This document shows, piece after piece, positions 54,642-63,557 of a DNA stretch of 64,000 nt; the first letter of the stretch is position 1, and every line of letters begins with the position of its first letter. This DNA comes from Bacillus sp. SD075 (GTDB lineage Bacteria; Bacillota; Bacilli; Bacillales; DSM-1321). The position numbers and the translations under genes were made by a program. The stretch spans positions 1 to 64,000 of the forward strand of contig NZ_JADILK010000018.1 in the NCBI RefSeq assembly GCF_017355165.1, in the 5' to 3' direction. The notes under the pieces were generated by a model, which made no database searches, was not told the DNA's origin, and saw only the letters and a program-made list of their open reading frames with translations.

Positions 54642-55316
54642 TTAAAAAAACAAAAGTGAAAAAAATTGACTCAAGGTGCCTCCCACAAATAGAATTCCAG
54701 TATCCAAAATCGGCCTTATTGTATATTGGCTCAGCGGTGTGATGATCAGAATCAAAAAAATCAGGGAGCCATATTGTTCATACTGGGTCATTTTTGCCCG
54801 TAAGTCTGCGGAAACAAGATCCTGGACGACCCTATAACCATCGAGCGGCGGCAGCGGTATCAGATTAAATACAAATAAAAGGACATTTAAATTTATGAGT
54901 ATATTTAAGAAGGGCTCGACGAAAAACGGTAAATCAGGTCCAACGCCTGCCGCAAGCAACCCGTAAAAAATCAAATACCCTACAATTGCAACAATTAAAT
55001 TACTGAACGGACCGGCAAAAGAGACGAGCACTCCTGCCAACTTTGGATTCTTAAAATGGAAACGATTAACCGGTACAGGTCTCGCCCAACCGAATCCGGC
55101 TATTAATATCAACAATGTTCCGATCGGATCCAAATGGGAAATCGGATTCAATGTGACTCTTCCTTCATTCTTTGCAGTCGGGTCACCGAACTTATAGGCC
55201 ACATAGGCATGCGAAAATTCATGAACCGTAAATGCGATTAACAGTGACACTATGACATATGGAAGCTTTTCCAAAGGATAAGCCAAAAACCGTTCTATTT
55301 GATCAAAAAATTGCAT
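54642..55316 (-). CDS. ywhC: Site-2 protease family membrane metalloprotease (YwhC)
   Basis: Zinc intramembrane protease of family M50 (224 aa, five to six helices). The metal motif is HEFSHA (His32, Glu33, His36) in the first helix, and the third ligand Asp is in NLIPLPPLDGYRV. It is the short form without a PDZ domain. GGGGGAG precedes the ATG. Substrate not known. Confidence 0.92.
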   Translation of the reverse strand: MQFFDQIERFLAYPLEKLPYVIVSLLIAFTVHEFSHAYVAYKFGDPTAKNEGRVTLNPISHLDPIGTLLILIAGFGWARPVPVNRFHFKNPKLAGVLVSFAGPFSNLIVAIVGYLIFYGLLAAGVGPDLPFFVEPFLNILINLNVLLFVFNLIPLPPLDGYRVVQDLVSADLRAKMTQYEQYGSLIFLILIITPLSQYTIRPILDTGILFVGGTLSQFFSLLFF

Positions 55317-55457
55317 CGATAGCTACTCCCCCATTGTTTATTACCGTTAGTATACATCAAAAGTTCAAGAAGTGAAAAAACTCTGACTTCCGTGTCTTGC
55401 AATTCTTTTTCCATTGTGAAACACTACAAGATAAGAGAGGAAGGGGGGGGAAAAGAG

Positions 55458-55643
55458 ATGCCATATGTAACAGTCAAAATGCTTGAAGGCCGTACAGACG
55501 AACAAAAAAGGGCTTTAGTCGAAAAGGTGACTGCAGCCGTTACGGAAACAACTGGAGCGCCAGCTGAAGCCGTGACGATTTTCATTGAAGAAATGTCAAA
55601 AAATCATTTAGCAGTAGCCGGTGTCCGTAAAAGCGATTTATAA
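55458..55643 (+). CDS. ywhB: 4-oxalocrotonate tautomerase family enzyme (YwhB)
   Basis: Very small tautomerase (61 aa) with the catalytic Pro1 exposed after Met removal (MPYVTVKMLEGRTDEQKRAL) and an active-site Arg near residue 11-12 equivalents in EGRTDEQKR. B. subtilis YwhB has phenylpyruvate tautomerase-type activity; the physiological substrate is unclear. A G-run ribosome site lies 8 nt before the ATG; the frame opens upstream without support. Confidence 0.93.
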   Translation: MPYVTVKMLEGRTDEQKRALVEKVTAAVTETTGAPAEAVTIFIEEMSKNHLAVAGVRKSDL

Positions 55644-55656
55644 GATTTACATAATG

Positions 55657-55697
55657 GGGAAAAGCTAAGCCATCAATTCGGCTTAGCTTTTGTTTTT
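55657..55697 (+). terminator. Terminator of ywhB (shared with ywgA)
   Basis: Twelve-base-pair stem AAAAGCTAAGCC / GGCTTAGCTTTT with an 8-nt loop, then TGTTTTT on the plus strand. It overlaps the ywgA stop on the other strand. Confidence 0.9.
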
Positions 55698-56182
55698 AGC
55701 TGCTCAATATATTCATATGCCTCATCAATTTCTTCAAGCGTATATTTTTGTTTGCTTTTCAGCGTGAAAATTTTCTCGGTGACTTCCTCTTTTTCAAGCG
55801 TGTCGAAGTATAATACCGTTGAAACCAGCTCCAAAAACCTGGCATTCTGTTCGTTCATATCCTGTAAGCATGCCTCAAGTGCCGGCATCTCCACTTCCTG
55901 TATGGATAGGAAATCCTGGCCCGCATCCGTTATCGAATAACAATATTGATAATAACCTGCTTTTTTTTCCCTTACTTCATTCAAATAACCCATTTCGCAG
56001 AGCTCTTCAATCCGTAAGGTCAACTCCTCCGAATAAGGTCCATAAAAGTGAAACTGAAACTTTTCATGAAAGGGAAAGGACAGCTTCTTTGCAATATAAA
56101 CGATTTTTTGTAATTTTTTCCGACCCGAGATTTCACCGGCAGTAGAAATTGCATTGATAATGTTTGCATGATCCTTAAACAA
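55673..56182 (-). CDS. ywgA: YwgA family protein
   Basis: Cytoplasmic protein of unknown function (169 aa), common in Bacillaceae. An N-terminal helical part with GRKKLQKIVYIAKKL and FHFYGPYSEELTLRIEELCEMGYL looks like a winged-helix-type fold; an acidic helical C-terminus follows. TTG start with GAGGAG about 9 nt upstream. It follows ywfO by 32 bp and is probably in the same unit. Confidence 0.85.
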   Translation of the reverse strand: MFKDHANIINAISTAGEISGRKKLQKIVYIAKKLSFPFHEKFQFHFYGPYSEELTLRIEELCEMGYLNEVREKKAGYYQYCYSITDAGQDFLSIQEVEMPALEACLQDMNEQNARFLELVSTVLYFDTLEKEEVTEKIFTLKSKQKYTLEEIDEAYEYIEQLKTKAKPN

Positions 56183-56214
56183 GGCTCGTCACTCCTCACC
56201 AAAAATGTACCACT

Positions 56215-57522
56215 TTAATCCGATAGCTCCAAAAGCTTACGAATCTGTTTTTTTATATTTTTCTTCGTAGATTCATCACGCAATAAATCCGCTGGATAAT
56301 ACAGCTTATGATCCGTTCTTCTTTTCCCGGAAATTGCATCGACAATTTCGGATTCACGTGATAATTCACGAATTTCGCCATTATTTTTCAGCAAGTGAAT
56401 CGGCAGTCTCTCCTCTTCCTCACCTGGCCGGTAAAAATCATACGGCAAATCTGATGAAGAATCGACGACAAGATAATAATCCGGATCGATGCCTGCCTTC
56501 TTGAATAGCGTCCTTAATTCCATCAATCTGTTCATTTGACTGTTCGATGGATGGAATTCCACATATTTAAATAGTTTACGGTTAACGAAGCGAGTGCATA
56601 AATCTTTTAAAATCGCATCGTTTTCCTCTTCCCATGCTTCGAAATAATAGAGCATCACCGATTCATCCATTTTCAAATAGTCCGTTAAAGTCACTTCTCC
56701 CTTGAACAATGAATAAAAATGGTGCGGTTCTTGAGCAAACTCATAACCGGATTCATATAAATGTTTGGCTCTATGTAGAATCTTGGTAAGTATGACCTCC
56801 ACACTTCTTGTAACTGGGTGGAAATAAACCTGCCAATACATTTGGTAGCGGCTCATGATATAATCCTCAACCGCATGCATCCCGCTTTGCTTTATGACGG
56901 CATGTTCCTCCCTTGGCCTCATTACACGCAAAAGCCTTTCCATATCGAAATGTCCATAACTCACGCCGGTGAAGTAAGCATCACGCTGTAAATAGTCCAT
57001 TCTATCTGCATCGATCTGGCTTGAAATCAGGCTGACTACTAATTTACCTTTATAGGTTTTAGCAATGACTTCTGCCACTTTCTTAGGAAAATCACGCCCG
57101 ACCCTAAGGAGGATCTTATTCACTTCCGTATCGCCGACGATTATCTGCTGCGTGAATTGCTCATGATCCAGGTCAAACACTTTTTCAAAAGAATGAGAGA
57201 AAGGACCATGACCCAAATCGTGCAGAAGGGCTGCACACAAGGATAGTAACCGTTCCTCAGGTTTCCATTCCGGTCTGCCCTCGAAAACATCATCCACGAT
57301 TCTCCGGACAATCTCATATACTCCTAGCGAATGACTAAGCCGACTATGTTCCGCACCATGAAAGGTTAAATAAGTCGTTCCCAGCTGTTTGATCCTTCGA
57401 AGACGCTGGAATTCCTTCGTCCCTATTAAATCCCATATAACCCGGTCACGAACATGTATATATCTGTGCACCGGGTCCTTGAATACTTTTTCTTCTTGTA
57501 ATTTTTCGCCGGAATATTCCAT
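56215..57522 (-). CDS. ywfO: HD-domain phosphohydrolase (YwfO)
   Basis: HD-superfamily protein (435 aa) related to deoxynucleoside triphosphate triphosphohydrolases. Metal motif: HSRLSHSLG, LLHDLGHGPFSHSFE and the distal Asp in SSQIDADRMDYLQRDAYFTG. The C-terminal half is helical and less conserved. The E. faecalis relative EF1143 is a dNTPase; activity here is inferred. AGAGGG precedes the ATG. A TATAAT box lies at about 57560 without a good -35. Confidence 0.88.
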   Translation of the reverse strand: MEYSGEKLQEEKVFKDPVHRYIHVRDRVIWDLIGTKEFQRLRRIKQLGTTYLTFHGAEHSRLSHSLGVYEIVRRIVDDVFEGRPEWKPEERLLSLCAALLHDLGHGPFSHSFEKVFDLDHEQFTQQIIVGDTEVNKILLRVGRDFPKKVAEVIAKTYKGKLVVSLISSQIDADRMDYLQRDAYFTGVSYGHFDMERLLRVMRPREEHAVIKQSGMHAVEDYIMSRYQMYWQVYFHPVTRSVEVILTKILHRAKHLYESGYEFAQEPHHFYSLFKGEVTLTDYLKMDESVMLYYFEAWEEENDAILKDLCTRFVNRKLFKYVEFHPSNSQMNRLMELRTLFKKAGIDPDYYLVVDSSSDLPYDFYRPGEEEERLPIHLLKNNGEIRELSRESEIVDAISGKRRTDHKLYYPADLLRDESTKKNIKKQIRKLLELSD

Positions 57523-57664
57523 GAACTACCCTCTTTTTCATAATCTCGATGCACTCATTATAGCGCGTTTTGACAAAAAACCCTAACACCCACCTTGCTA
57601 GTAAGAGAGGTCATTTTGTAAGAAAACGGAAGTTCCCGTCCGATTTCATCTCGAAAATAAGGAA

Positions 57665-57701
57665 ATAAAAAATCACCGCAGTGTGTTGAATCTGGGTGAT
57701 G
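57665..57701 (-). terminator. Probable terminator of the DUF1450 gene
   Basis: ATCACC / GGTGAT stem with a 17-nt loop and TTTT(A)TTT on the minus strand; weak stem. The rest of the 236-bp gap before ywfO shows no gene. Confidence 0.5.
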
Positions 57702-57758
57702 ATTACTTGTTCCATTTATCAAAAGCGAACAATCCACTCTAACTATATCTAATGGATC

Positions 57759-57980
57759 CTACTTTAGTTTTTTATTGATTTTATCTAGTAACTCGTCTTC
57801 TGTCGGTGCAGCAACTGGACGGTTATTGACAAAGGCAAAAGACTTCTTTCTGCCAGGACCGCAATAGGATTGACAGCCCACTTCAATTATCGCGTCGGGA
57901 TCAAGCTTTTCAAGACGCGGGATCAATGTTCTAATGTTTACCGCCAAGCAATCATCGCACACTCTGAATTCATTGGACAT
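57759..57980 (-). CDS. DUF1450 family protein
   Basis: Small cytoplasmic protein (73 aa) with two Cys pairs: CDDC (8 and 11) and GCQSYCGPG (36 and 40), followed by [12 protein letters not shown]. The cysteines and thioredoxin-like length suggest a small redox or metal-binding protein; function unknown. GGAGG directly abuts the ATG with no spacer, which is unusual, but no better in-frame start exists. It is divergent from rsfA. Confidence 0.8.
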   Translation of the reverse strand: MSNEFRVCDDCLAVNIRTLIPRLEKLDPDAIIEVGCQSYCGPGRKKSFAFVNNRPVAAPTEDELLDKINKKLK

Positions 57981-58148
57981 CCTCCGGTCACCATCCTTTC
58001 CATGACAAACTATTTTTCATTATGACTAAATGGTATTTTACCGTTTCTAATTATGAATATCAAGAGGGCTGAATGATGTGATAAAGAAAGGGCAGCCGCT
58101 GGAAAAGGATATAATCAGCCAAAAAACTAGTATCCTTTTAACCTTTTT

Positions 58149-58178
58149 GTATAAAAAATCCAGATTTTGTCCAAAATG
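58149..58178 (+). promoter_or_regulatory. Candidate forespore promoter of rsfA
   Basis: Plus strand GTATA (58149-58153), 15 nt, GTCCAAAATG (58169-58178). The -35 is a perfect sigma-F box; the -10 keeps G, A, A, T but misses three weaker positions of GgnrAnAnTw. Confidence 0.35.
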
Positions 58179-58264
58179 CTAGTAGAACACTCCATAAATC
58201 ACTGCCACACAATATTTTATATAGTTATTTATTTTAAAAGTTACCAGAAAGGGAGTATGTAGAA

Positions 58265-59011
58265 ATGAAGGTTCGTCAAGATGCCTGGACAGAAGAAGAT
58301 GATTTGCTTTTGGCAGAAACGGTATTGCGCCATGTGCGGGAAGGCAGCACTCAGCTTAATGCTTTTGAAGAGGTAGGAGATAAGTTGAATCGCACCTCTG
58401 CGGCATGCGGGTTTCGCTGGAATGCGGTTGTCCGCCATAATTATGACAAAGCGCTTTCCCTTGCCAAGAAGCAGCGTAAGCAGCGGCAAAGGATCCTTGG
58501 AAAAGATCAAGGAGGGAAAAAACGGCTACTTTATACACCGCCGTCCCCAACGATTTCCGACTTAATGGTCCCCCATGTACAAGAAGAGGAACTAGAGTTG
58601 AAATCCGAAGTCGACACTACCAATTATGAAGCAGCAGAGGAATTCGTTGTGACTGAAGCCCTCGCACCTAAGACACAGCACACATCCGTAACTTTGGAAA
58701 CAGCCATGAGCCTTGATACCGTCATCGCCTATTTGGAATCTATGAACGGCCGCATTCTTCAAGCCGAAGTATTGAGAACCGAAAATGAAAGATTGAAGCT
58801 TGAAATTAAAGGGCTGAAAAAGCGAAACGAAGAATTGGAGAATAAAATCAGCCACCTAGAACAAAACAGCGGCTTGATGCAGGAAGATTATGAGACTTTG
58901 ATGAATATCATGAATCGAGCAAGAAAGCTGGTCTTGTTAGAGGAAGAAGAACGCCCGGCAACTAAGTTCAAGATGGACCGGAATGGCAATTTGGAAAAAA
59001 TGGCCGAGTAA
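58265..59011 (+). CDS. rsfA: RsfA-family prespore-specific transcription regulator
   Basis: Forespore regulator that in B. subtilis modulates sigma-F-dependent genes (248 aa). The N-terminus is a Myb/SANT-like DNA-binding domain (about residues 5-60, QDAWTEEDDLLLAETVLRH to AACGFRWNAVVR), followed by a basic patch and a linker. A leucine-rich coiled coil (about 160-200) suggests dimerisation. AAAGGGAG lies 9 nt before the ATG. Single gene ending in its own terminator. Confidence 0.92.
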   Translation: MKVRQDAWTEEDDLLLAETVLRHVREGSTQLNAFEEVGDKLNRTSAACGFRWNAVVRHNYDKALSLAKKQRKQRQRILGKDQGGKKRLLYTPPSPTISDLMVPHVQEEELELKSEVDTTNYEAAEEFVVTEALAPKTQHTSVTLETAMSLDTVIAYLESMNGRILQAEVLRTENERLKLEIKGLKKRNEELENKISHLEQNSGLMQEDYETLMNIMNRARKLVLLEEEERPATKFKMDRNGNLEKMAE

Positions 59012-59080
59012 TAAGATAATGTGGGGTTCAGTTATATAGATCAACCACATGCCAAAGGCCGTTTCACCCATGTTTATCCG

Positions 59081-59108
59081 AAAAGGGAGCCAACTTGGCT
59101 CTTTTTTT
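59081..59108 (+). terminator. Terminator of rsfA
   Basis: AAAAGGGAGCCAA / TTGGCTCTTTTTTT palindromic stem with T7 on the plus strand, about 70 bp after the stop. Confidence 0.85.
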
Positions 59109-59201
59109 CATTGTTTCAAGAAAGATGGAAGAATATCTCCCAGGGCGTCGCTGTCTATCATGCAGGCCTTTTACAGTTTCAGTGAATGCTAAAGTCGTAT
59201 T

Positions 59202-59246
59202 AAATGGAAGAAGCCGTTCCTGAATTACTGGAGCGGCTTCTTCTTT
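59202..59246 (-). terminator. Hairpin after lipL
   Basis: Fourteen-position stem GAAGAAGCCGCTCC / GGAACGGCTTCTTC (one mismatch) with a 9-nt loop just after the lipL stop. The tail is CATTTAAT rather than a T-run, so termination may be inefficient. Confidence 0.6.
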
Positions 59247-59250
59247 CCTA

Positions 59251-60099
59251 TCAATCCTTTAGTACATTGAATACTTTATCATTGCGTTCCACCACTCTTG
59301 TCAAGTATGCCTCATACATCGGCCATTCCTGACCGGAAAGAGTGTCAGAGAATATCCTTCCGCTATGTTCCTTCAATACATGTAGGAATCTGAGCATAAC
59401 GTCCTGAACACTCAATTGCACGCCCAACAATTCCGTTAGGGATGCCATTACCGAAGGGACGATATCAGGATAAGCGAATTTGGTTTCTGCATTTCCTTTA
59501 GCTGCCTCATAAAAACCCTTCACGAGATTGGCTCGTTCAGCCCCGCTTCCATTGACACACAAATAGATTTGCACCGCTACGCCATTACGGATCCTACGTT
59601 GGGATATTCCAGCGAACTTTTGCCCCTTTATACTTAAATCATAACTACCAGGACAATAGGAACCGACGATTTCCCTTGCCTCCATCGTGACTGGGAAATC
59701 GGAAAACATCAATTGGACAAGCTCCCACATCGCATCATAACCACGATTGATTTCAATTTTCTGCTCATTTTCAGGAAAAATGAGCGAAAAATTCAGGACC
59801 CCCTCATCCAGCACGACCGCCAGCCCTCCGGAATTCCTGACGATGGCCTGGAAATCATGTTCTTCTAAATGTTCCAAACCCTTTTTAAGAAAAGGCAACT
59901 TCGTATCCTGTATACCCATGACGATGGTTCGATGATGTACCCACGCCCTGGCTACTGCCGCTGATTTACCTGACCCAACGGAAGCGCAAAATGTATCATC
60001 CATCGCAAAGGACTCCAGAGCAGGAAACTGAGGTCCAACGGAAGATTGATCAATAATCCTCCACTCTTGCTGCATTAATAATGAATCTGTCTCACCCAT
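59251..60099 (-). CDS. lipL: Octanoyl-[GcvH]:protein N-octanoyltransferase
   Basis: Amidotransferase moving octanoyl from GcvH to E2 subunits in lipoate assembly (282 aa; YwfL in B. subtilis). The catalytic Cys149 is in [19 protein letters not shown], next to the lipoyl-lysine motif; [19 protein letters not shown] is also typical of this BPL/LplA family. AGAGGGAG lies 6 nt before the ATG. It follows pta by 34 bp. Confidence 0.93.
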   Translation of the reverse strand: MGETDSLLMQQEWRIIDQSSVGPQFPALESFAMDDTFCASVGSGKSAAVARAWVHHRTIVMGIQDTKLPFLKKGLEHLEEHDFQAIVRNSGGLAVVLDEGVLNFSLIFPENEQKIEINRGYDAMWELVQLMFSDFPVTMEAREIVGSYCPGSYDLSIKGQKFAGISQRRIRNGVAVQIYLCVNGSGAERANLVKGFYEAAKGNAETKFAYPDIVPSVMASLTELLGVQLSVQDVMLRFLHVLKEHSGRIFSDTLSGQEWPMYEAYLTRVVERNDKVFNVLKD

Positions 60100-60133
60100 A
60101 CGAATCTCCCTCTACATTTAATCCTCAAGCTGC

Positions 60134-61120
60134 CTATTGATACTGCGCCACAAACCCCTGTGCCGCTGTAATGACAGCCAGTTTATATACATCCTCTTCA
60201 CTGCAGCCCCTCGAAAGGTCATTCACCGGACGATTCAGCCCCTGAAGGATCGGACCAACCGCTTCGAAGCCACCCAAGCGCTGTACCATCTTATAGCTAA
60301 TGTTCCCTGCTTCGAGACTTGGAAAAATAAAAACATTCGCATCCCCCTGAATAAGGGAATCCGGTGCTTTTTTTCTTGCTACCGAAGGAACGAAAGCCGC
60401 GTCAAACTGAAATTCCCCATCAAGAATGATTTCAGGGTCCATTTCTTTTGCCAAATCAACAGCCTCAACCACTTTTAAGGTCTCGGGGGATGTTGCCGAT
60501 CCCTTCGTCGAAAAGCTCAACAACGCCACACGCGGTTCGATATCGAACATTAGTGCAGTCTTCGCACTTTCTATAGCAATTTCAGCCAGGTCCTGGGAAT
60601 TGGGGTTTATATTGATCGCACAATCCGCGAACACATATTTTTCTTCATCACGGACCATGATGAATACTCCCGATGTTTTTTGGACGCCTGGCTTTGTCTT
60701 GATGATCCTTAGGGCTGGACGAACCGTATCGGCAGTCGAATGCGTAGCGCCACTCACCATTCCATGTGCCAGTTTCATATGGACGAGCATGGTTCCAAAA
60801 TAGTTCTCATCCAATAATATTTCACGAGCTTGTTCATCTGTCGCTTTACCATCACGGACCTTCACGAACGCCTCAACCATTTCATCCATCATGATATAAT
60901 TGTTCGGATCATATATTTCGATTGCCTCAAGGGAGATTTTCAAATCTTTTGCCTTCTCTTGAATCAACCCGATATCCCCGATCAATACCGGTGTCATTAG
61001 TTTAGCTTTGGCAAGCCTGCCCGCTGCTCCCAAAATCCGTTCATCCAACCCTTCTGGAAAAACGATCTTTAAATTATGCCCCATAACTTTTGATTCCAAT
61101 ATTTCAAATAAATCACCCAC
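60134..61120 (-). CDS. pta: Phosphate acetyltransferase
   Basis: Converts acetyl-CoA and phosphate to acetyl phosphate for overflow metabolism (328 aa, short single-domain form). Signatures: IVFPEGLDERILGAA, DENYFGTMLVHM, HSTADTVRPAL, SFSTKGSA and GPILQGLNRPVNDLSRGC. The frame opens at 61174, but AAGGAGG lies 8 nt before the GTG at 61120, giving the length of B. subtilis Pta. lipL follows. It is divergent from hemQ. Confidence 0.95.
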   Translation of the reverse strand: MGDLFEILESKVMGHNLKIVFPEGLDERILGAAGRLAKAKLMTPVLIGDIGLIQEKAKDLKISLEAIEIYDPNNYIMMDEMVEAFVKVRDGKATDEQAREILLDENYFGTMLVHMKLAHGMVSGATHSTADTVRPALRIIKTKPGVQKTSGVFIMVRDEEKYVFADCAININPNSQDLAEIAIESAKTALMFDIEPRVALLSFSTKGSATSPETLKVVEAVDLAKEMDPEIILDGEFQFDAAFVPSVARKKAPDSLIQGDANVFIFPSLEAGNISYKMVQRLGGFEAVGPILQGLNRPVNDLSRGCSEEDVYKLAVITAAQGFVAQYQ

Positions 61121-61328
61121 TGGCTCTTCCTCCTTTTTAGATACGTTTCCCCCGTTTTTTCCATGTTTAACCATCCGGTGCTAATCCATTGTCGTCTTCT
61201 TTTAAGAATACTCTAGCAGCCAGGTAAATTCCAGCCACTTGGGTTGCCTGCCAACCCGCAAATTTGAAATTTGCAGAAACATTGAAAAACAGTGATGGTG
61301 TTTGCGGGTTGATATAAATTTCCTTATA

Positions 61329-61357
61329 CTGAAACTATGTTATATTAAAGTTATAAT
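61329..61357 (+). promoter_or_regulatory. hemQ: Candidate sigma-A promoter of hemQ
   Basis: Plus strand -35 CTGAAA (61329-61334), 17 nt, -10 TATAAT (61352-61357), start about 13 nt before the hemQ ATG. Confidence 0.5.
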
Positions 61358-61377
61358 AAGACTTAGGAGTGATCGTA

Positions 61378-62127
61378 ATGAGTGAAGCAGCACAAACACT
61401 GGACGGCTGGTATTGTTTACATGATTTCCGTCTGATCGACTGGGCTTCTTGGAAAACGTTATCAAGTGACGAACGCCAATTGGCCATCTCAGAATTCCAA
61501 GGTTTACTGGATAAATGGAATATGAAACAAAGCGACAATGAAGGCAGCCATGCCCTATATTCCATCGTTGGTCAGAAAGCGGACTTCATGCTTATGTTTG
61601 CCCGCCCAACCATGGAAGAATTGAATGCAATTGAAAACGAATTCAACAAAACGAAGCTTGCCGAATATACAATTCCAGCTTATTCATACGTTTCCGTCGT
61701 GGAATTAAGCAATTACTTAGCTGGTGGAGATGGTGAGGACCCTTACCAGAATCCTCACGTTCGTTCCAGACTTTATCCGATACTTCCAAAAGCGAAACAT
61801 GTCTGTTTCTATCCAATGGACAAGCGTCGTGATGGCGATGATAACTGGTATATGCTTTCCATGGAAGAGCGCAAAGGCTTAATGCGCTCCCACGGTTTGA
61901 TTGGCCGCAGTTATGCCGGTAAAGTAAAACAAATCATTTCCGGTTCCGTCGGTTTTGACGATTATGAATGGGGTGTTACTCTATTCGCAGACGATGTCCT
62001 TCAATTTAAAAAATTAATCTATGAAATGCGTTTTGATGAAGTGAGTGCACGTTACGCTGCATTTGGTTCTTTCTTTGTAGGAAATATCCTGCCCGAAGAA
62101 AACGTTCCTTCTTTCTTATACGTATAA
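61378..62127 (+). CDS. hemQ: Coproheme decarboxylase HemQ
   Basis: Last enzyme of the coproporphyrin-dependent haem pathway: two oxidative decarboxylations of coproheme III (249 aa; YwfI). Chlorite-dismutase-type double domain; the proximal ligand His172 in [11 protein letters not shown] and the catalytic Tyr145 in FYPMDKR are present. Ends [24 protein letters not shown] lies 8 nt before the ATG at 61378; the frame opens at a GTG nearby. It is divergent from pta, with a strong terminator after it. Confidence 0.96.
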   Translation: MSEAAQTLDGWYCLHDFRLIDWASWKTLSSDERQLAISEFQGLLDKWNMKQSDNEGSHALYSIVGQKADFMLMFARPTMEELNAIENEFNKTKLAEYTIPAYSYVSVVELSNYLAGGDGEDPYQNPHVRSRLYPILPKAKHVCFYPMDKRRDGDDNWYMLSMEERKGLMRSHGLIGRSYAGKVKQIISGSVGFDDYEWGVTLFADDVLQFKKLIYEMRFDEVSARYAAFGSFFVGNILPEENVPSFLYV

Positions 62128-62133
62128 GACGAT

Positions 62134-62161
62134 GAGCTTCCGGTTTCCGGAAGCTTTTTTT
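62134..62161 (+). terminator. Terminator of hemQ
   Basis: Nine-base-pair stem AGCTTCCGG / CCGGAAGCT with a 3-nt loop and T6-7 on the plus strand. Confidence 0.95.
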
Positions 62162-62540
62162 GCGTCCCTCTTTTTTATTTTTCCCCGTCTGTGGAATAAA
62201 TCCAATCCACTTCCCATACATTTTCAATAGTGATGAATTTATTTTTTCACAGTCCCATTCAGCTTCAGGAAAATTGATCAAGATAATTCCTGACTCCAGC
62301 GAGGTGAAGGAACGTTACTTCTACCCATTAGCCGGCAAGAGGATCGGACTTATATCATGAACGGCAGCCGTTATGTTTCACTTACTATTCATTGTGGTTT
62401 TTTAAGCCACCCGGGGATTGTCCAGAAAACATATACAATACTACCGGTCGCTATAAATCGCACTGCTTCTCCCAGTCCATACTCTCGGATTGTCCAAATT
62501 CCACAGTAACAAATAAACCTTGAATTCAGGAGGGAATGCA

Positions 62541-63056
62541 ATGTCACAAAATAACCCTTATGGTAATTACCCTTACGGAGGAAGCCCTTATTACCCCTAT
62601 GAGAATAATGAGGCTGACCTGCGCCAGCAGAATCCTAACCAGCAACAAGGTTACCAGCAGCAAGGATACCAACAACCATCATACCAGCCACAACAGCCCA
62701 CTATGGCGGGCACGCCACAACAAGTGCCGATGCAGATGAATCCAGCCACTTCCGGACCACAGATACCTGGCATGCTTCCGGTCGAAGCGTCGTATATCGA
62801 GAACATATTGCGTTTGAATAAAGGGAAGTTAGCCACTGTTTATACCACATTTGAAAACAATAAGGAATGGAATGCCAAAATCTTCAAAGGGCTCATCGAG
62901 GCAGCAGGACGCGATCATTTAATCATAAGCGACCCTCAAACGGGGAAACGATACTTAATCCCGATGGTATACTTAGATTATATAACGTTTGATGAAGAAA
63001 TCGAATATGACTATCCATATGGAGGCGCCGGGCTTGCCACCTATTCGCCAAGGTGA
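62541..63056 (+). CDS. gerQ: Spore coat protein GerQ
   Basis: Coat protein needed for CwlJ retention in spores and, in B. subtilis, cross-linked by the transglutaminase Tgl (171 aa). An N-terminal low-complexity Gln/Pro/Tyr/Asn-rich region (residues 1-80, QQGY repeats) is followed by the GerQ domain (about 81-171) with IENILRLNKGKLATVYTTFE and YLIPMVYLDYITFDEEIEY. AGGAGGG lies 7 nt before the ATG at 62541. No lysine occurs before Lys94. Sigma-E-like -10 candidates (CATACTCT at 62478-62485) lie in the 390-bp gap before it; otherwise that gap shows nothing recognisable. Confidence 0.93.
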   Translation: MSQNNPYGNYPYGGSPYYPYENNEADLRQQNPNQQQGYQQQGYQQPSYQPQQPTMAGTPQQVPMQMNPATSGPQIPGMLPVEASYIENILRLNKGKLATVYTTFENNKEWNAKIFKGLIEAAGRDHLIISDPQTGKRYLIPMVYLDYITFDEEIEYDYPYGGAGLATYSPR

Positions 63057-63068
63057 AGAAAATCCAAT

Positions 63069-63110
63069 TAAGAAGAGCCTCAGAATCTATTTGATTTTGA
63101 GGCTCTTCTT
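63069..63110 (+). terminator. Terminator of gerQ
   Basis: Thirteen-base-pair stem AAGAAGAGCCTCA / TGAGGCTCTTCTT with a 15-nt loop, then ATATT on the plus strand; T-rich arm, short T-run. Confidence 0.75.
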
Positions 63111-63165
63111 ATATTGGGATGACTTTTTTCCAAAAAAAGCTGACCCAAGAGATCAGCTACCTTCA

Positions 63166-63534
63166 TTACAAGTATTTATATGCAGCAATGATCATCAAGA
63201 CCCAAGCAACCAAGAAAGATACTCCGCCAAGCGGTGTGATGGCTCCCAGGACTTTGATTTGCGTAACGCTTAGGACGAATAGACTTCCGGAAAACAGGAT
63301 AATTCCTATTAGCATAAGCCAGCCGGACCAGTTGATCAGCGGACTTGAAATTTTCCCAGCCAATAGGCCGAGAACCAATAAACCCACCGCATGGAACATT
63401 TGGTATTGAACAGCCGTTTGCCAGGTTTCTAAATATTTATCAGGAATTTTCCCTTCCAGTCCGTGTGCGCCGAATGCACCAAGTGCCACAGCAATAAACC
63501 CATTCAATGCACCAAAAATGATGAACAGTTTCAA
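63166..63534 (-). CDS. ywdK: DUF423 family membrane protein (YwdK)
   Basis: Small membrane protein of unknown function (122 aa, four predicted helices). It starts MKLFIIFGALNGFIAVALGAFGAHGLE and contains YQMFHAVGLLVLGLL and LGAITPLGGVSFLVAWVLM, the DUF423 pattern. TTG start with GGGGAG 8 nt upstream. It lies 23 bp after ywdI. Confidence 0.92.
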   Translation of the reverse strand: MKLFIIFGALNGFIAVALGAFGAHGLEGKIPDKYLETWQTAVQYQMFHAVGLLVLGLLAGKISSPLINWSGWLMLIGIILFSGSLFVLSVTQIKVLGAITPLGGVSFLVAWVLMIIAAYKYL

Positions 63535-63557
63535 TTATTTCGCTCCCCTTCCCTCAT

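Noticed and set aside
61268-61282. CodY-box-like AATTTGCAGAAACAT upstream of pta
   Set aside because: Three mismatches to AATTTTCWGAAAATT; expected by chance in AT-rich intergenic DNA.
62160-62360. Plus-strand 66-codon ORF after hemQ
   Set aside because: Starts inside the hemQ terminator, no ribosome site, no recognised similarity.
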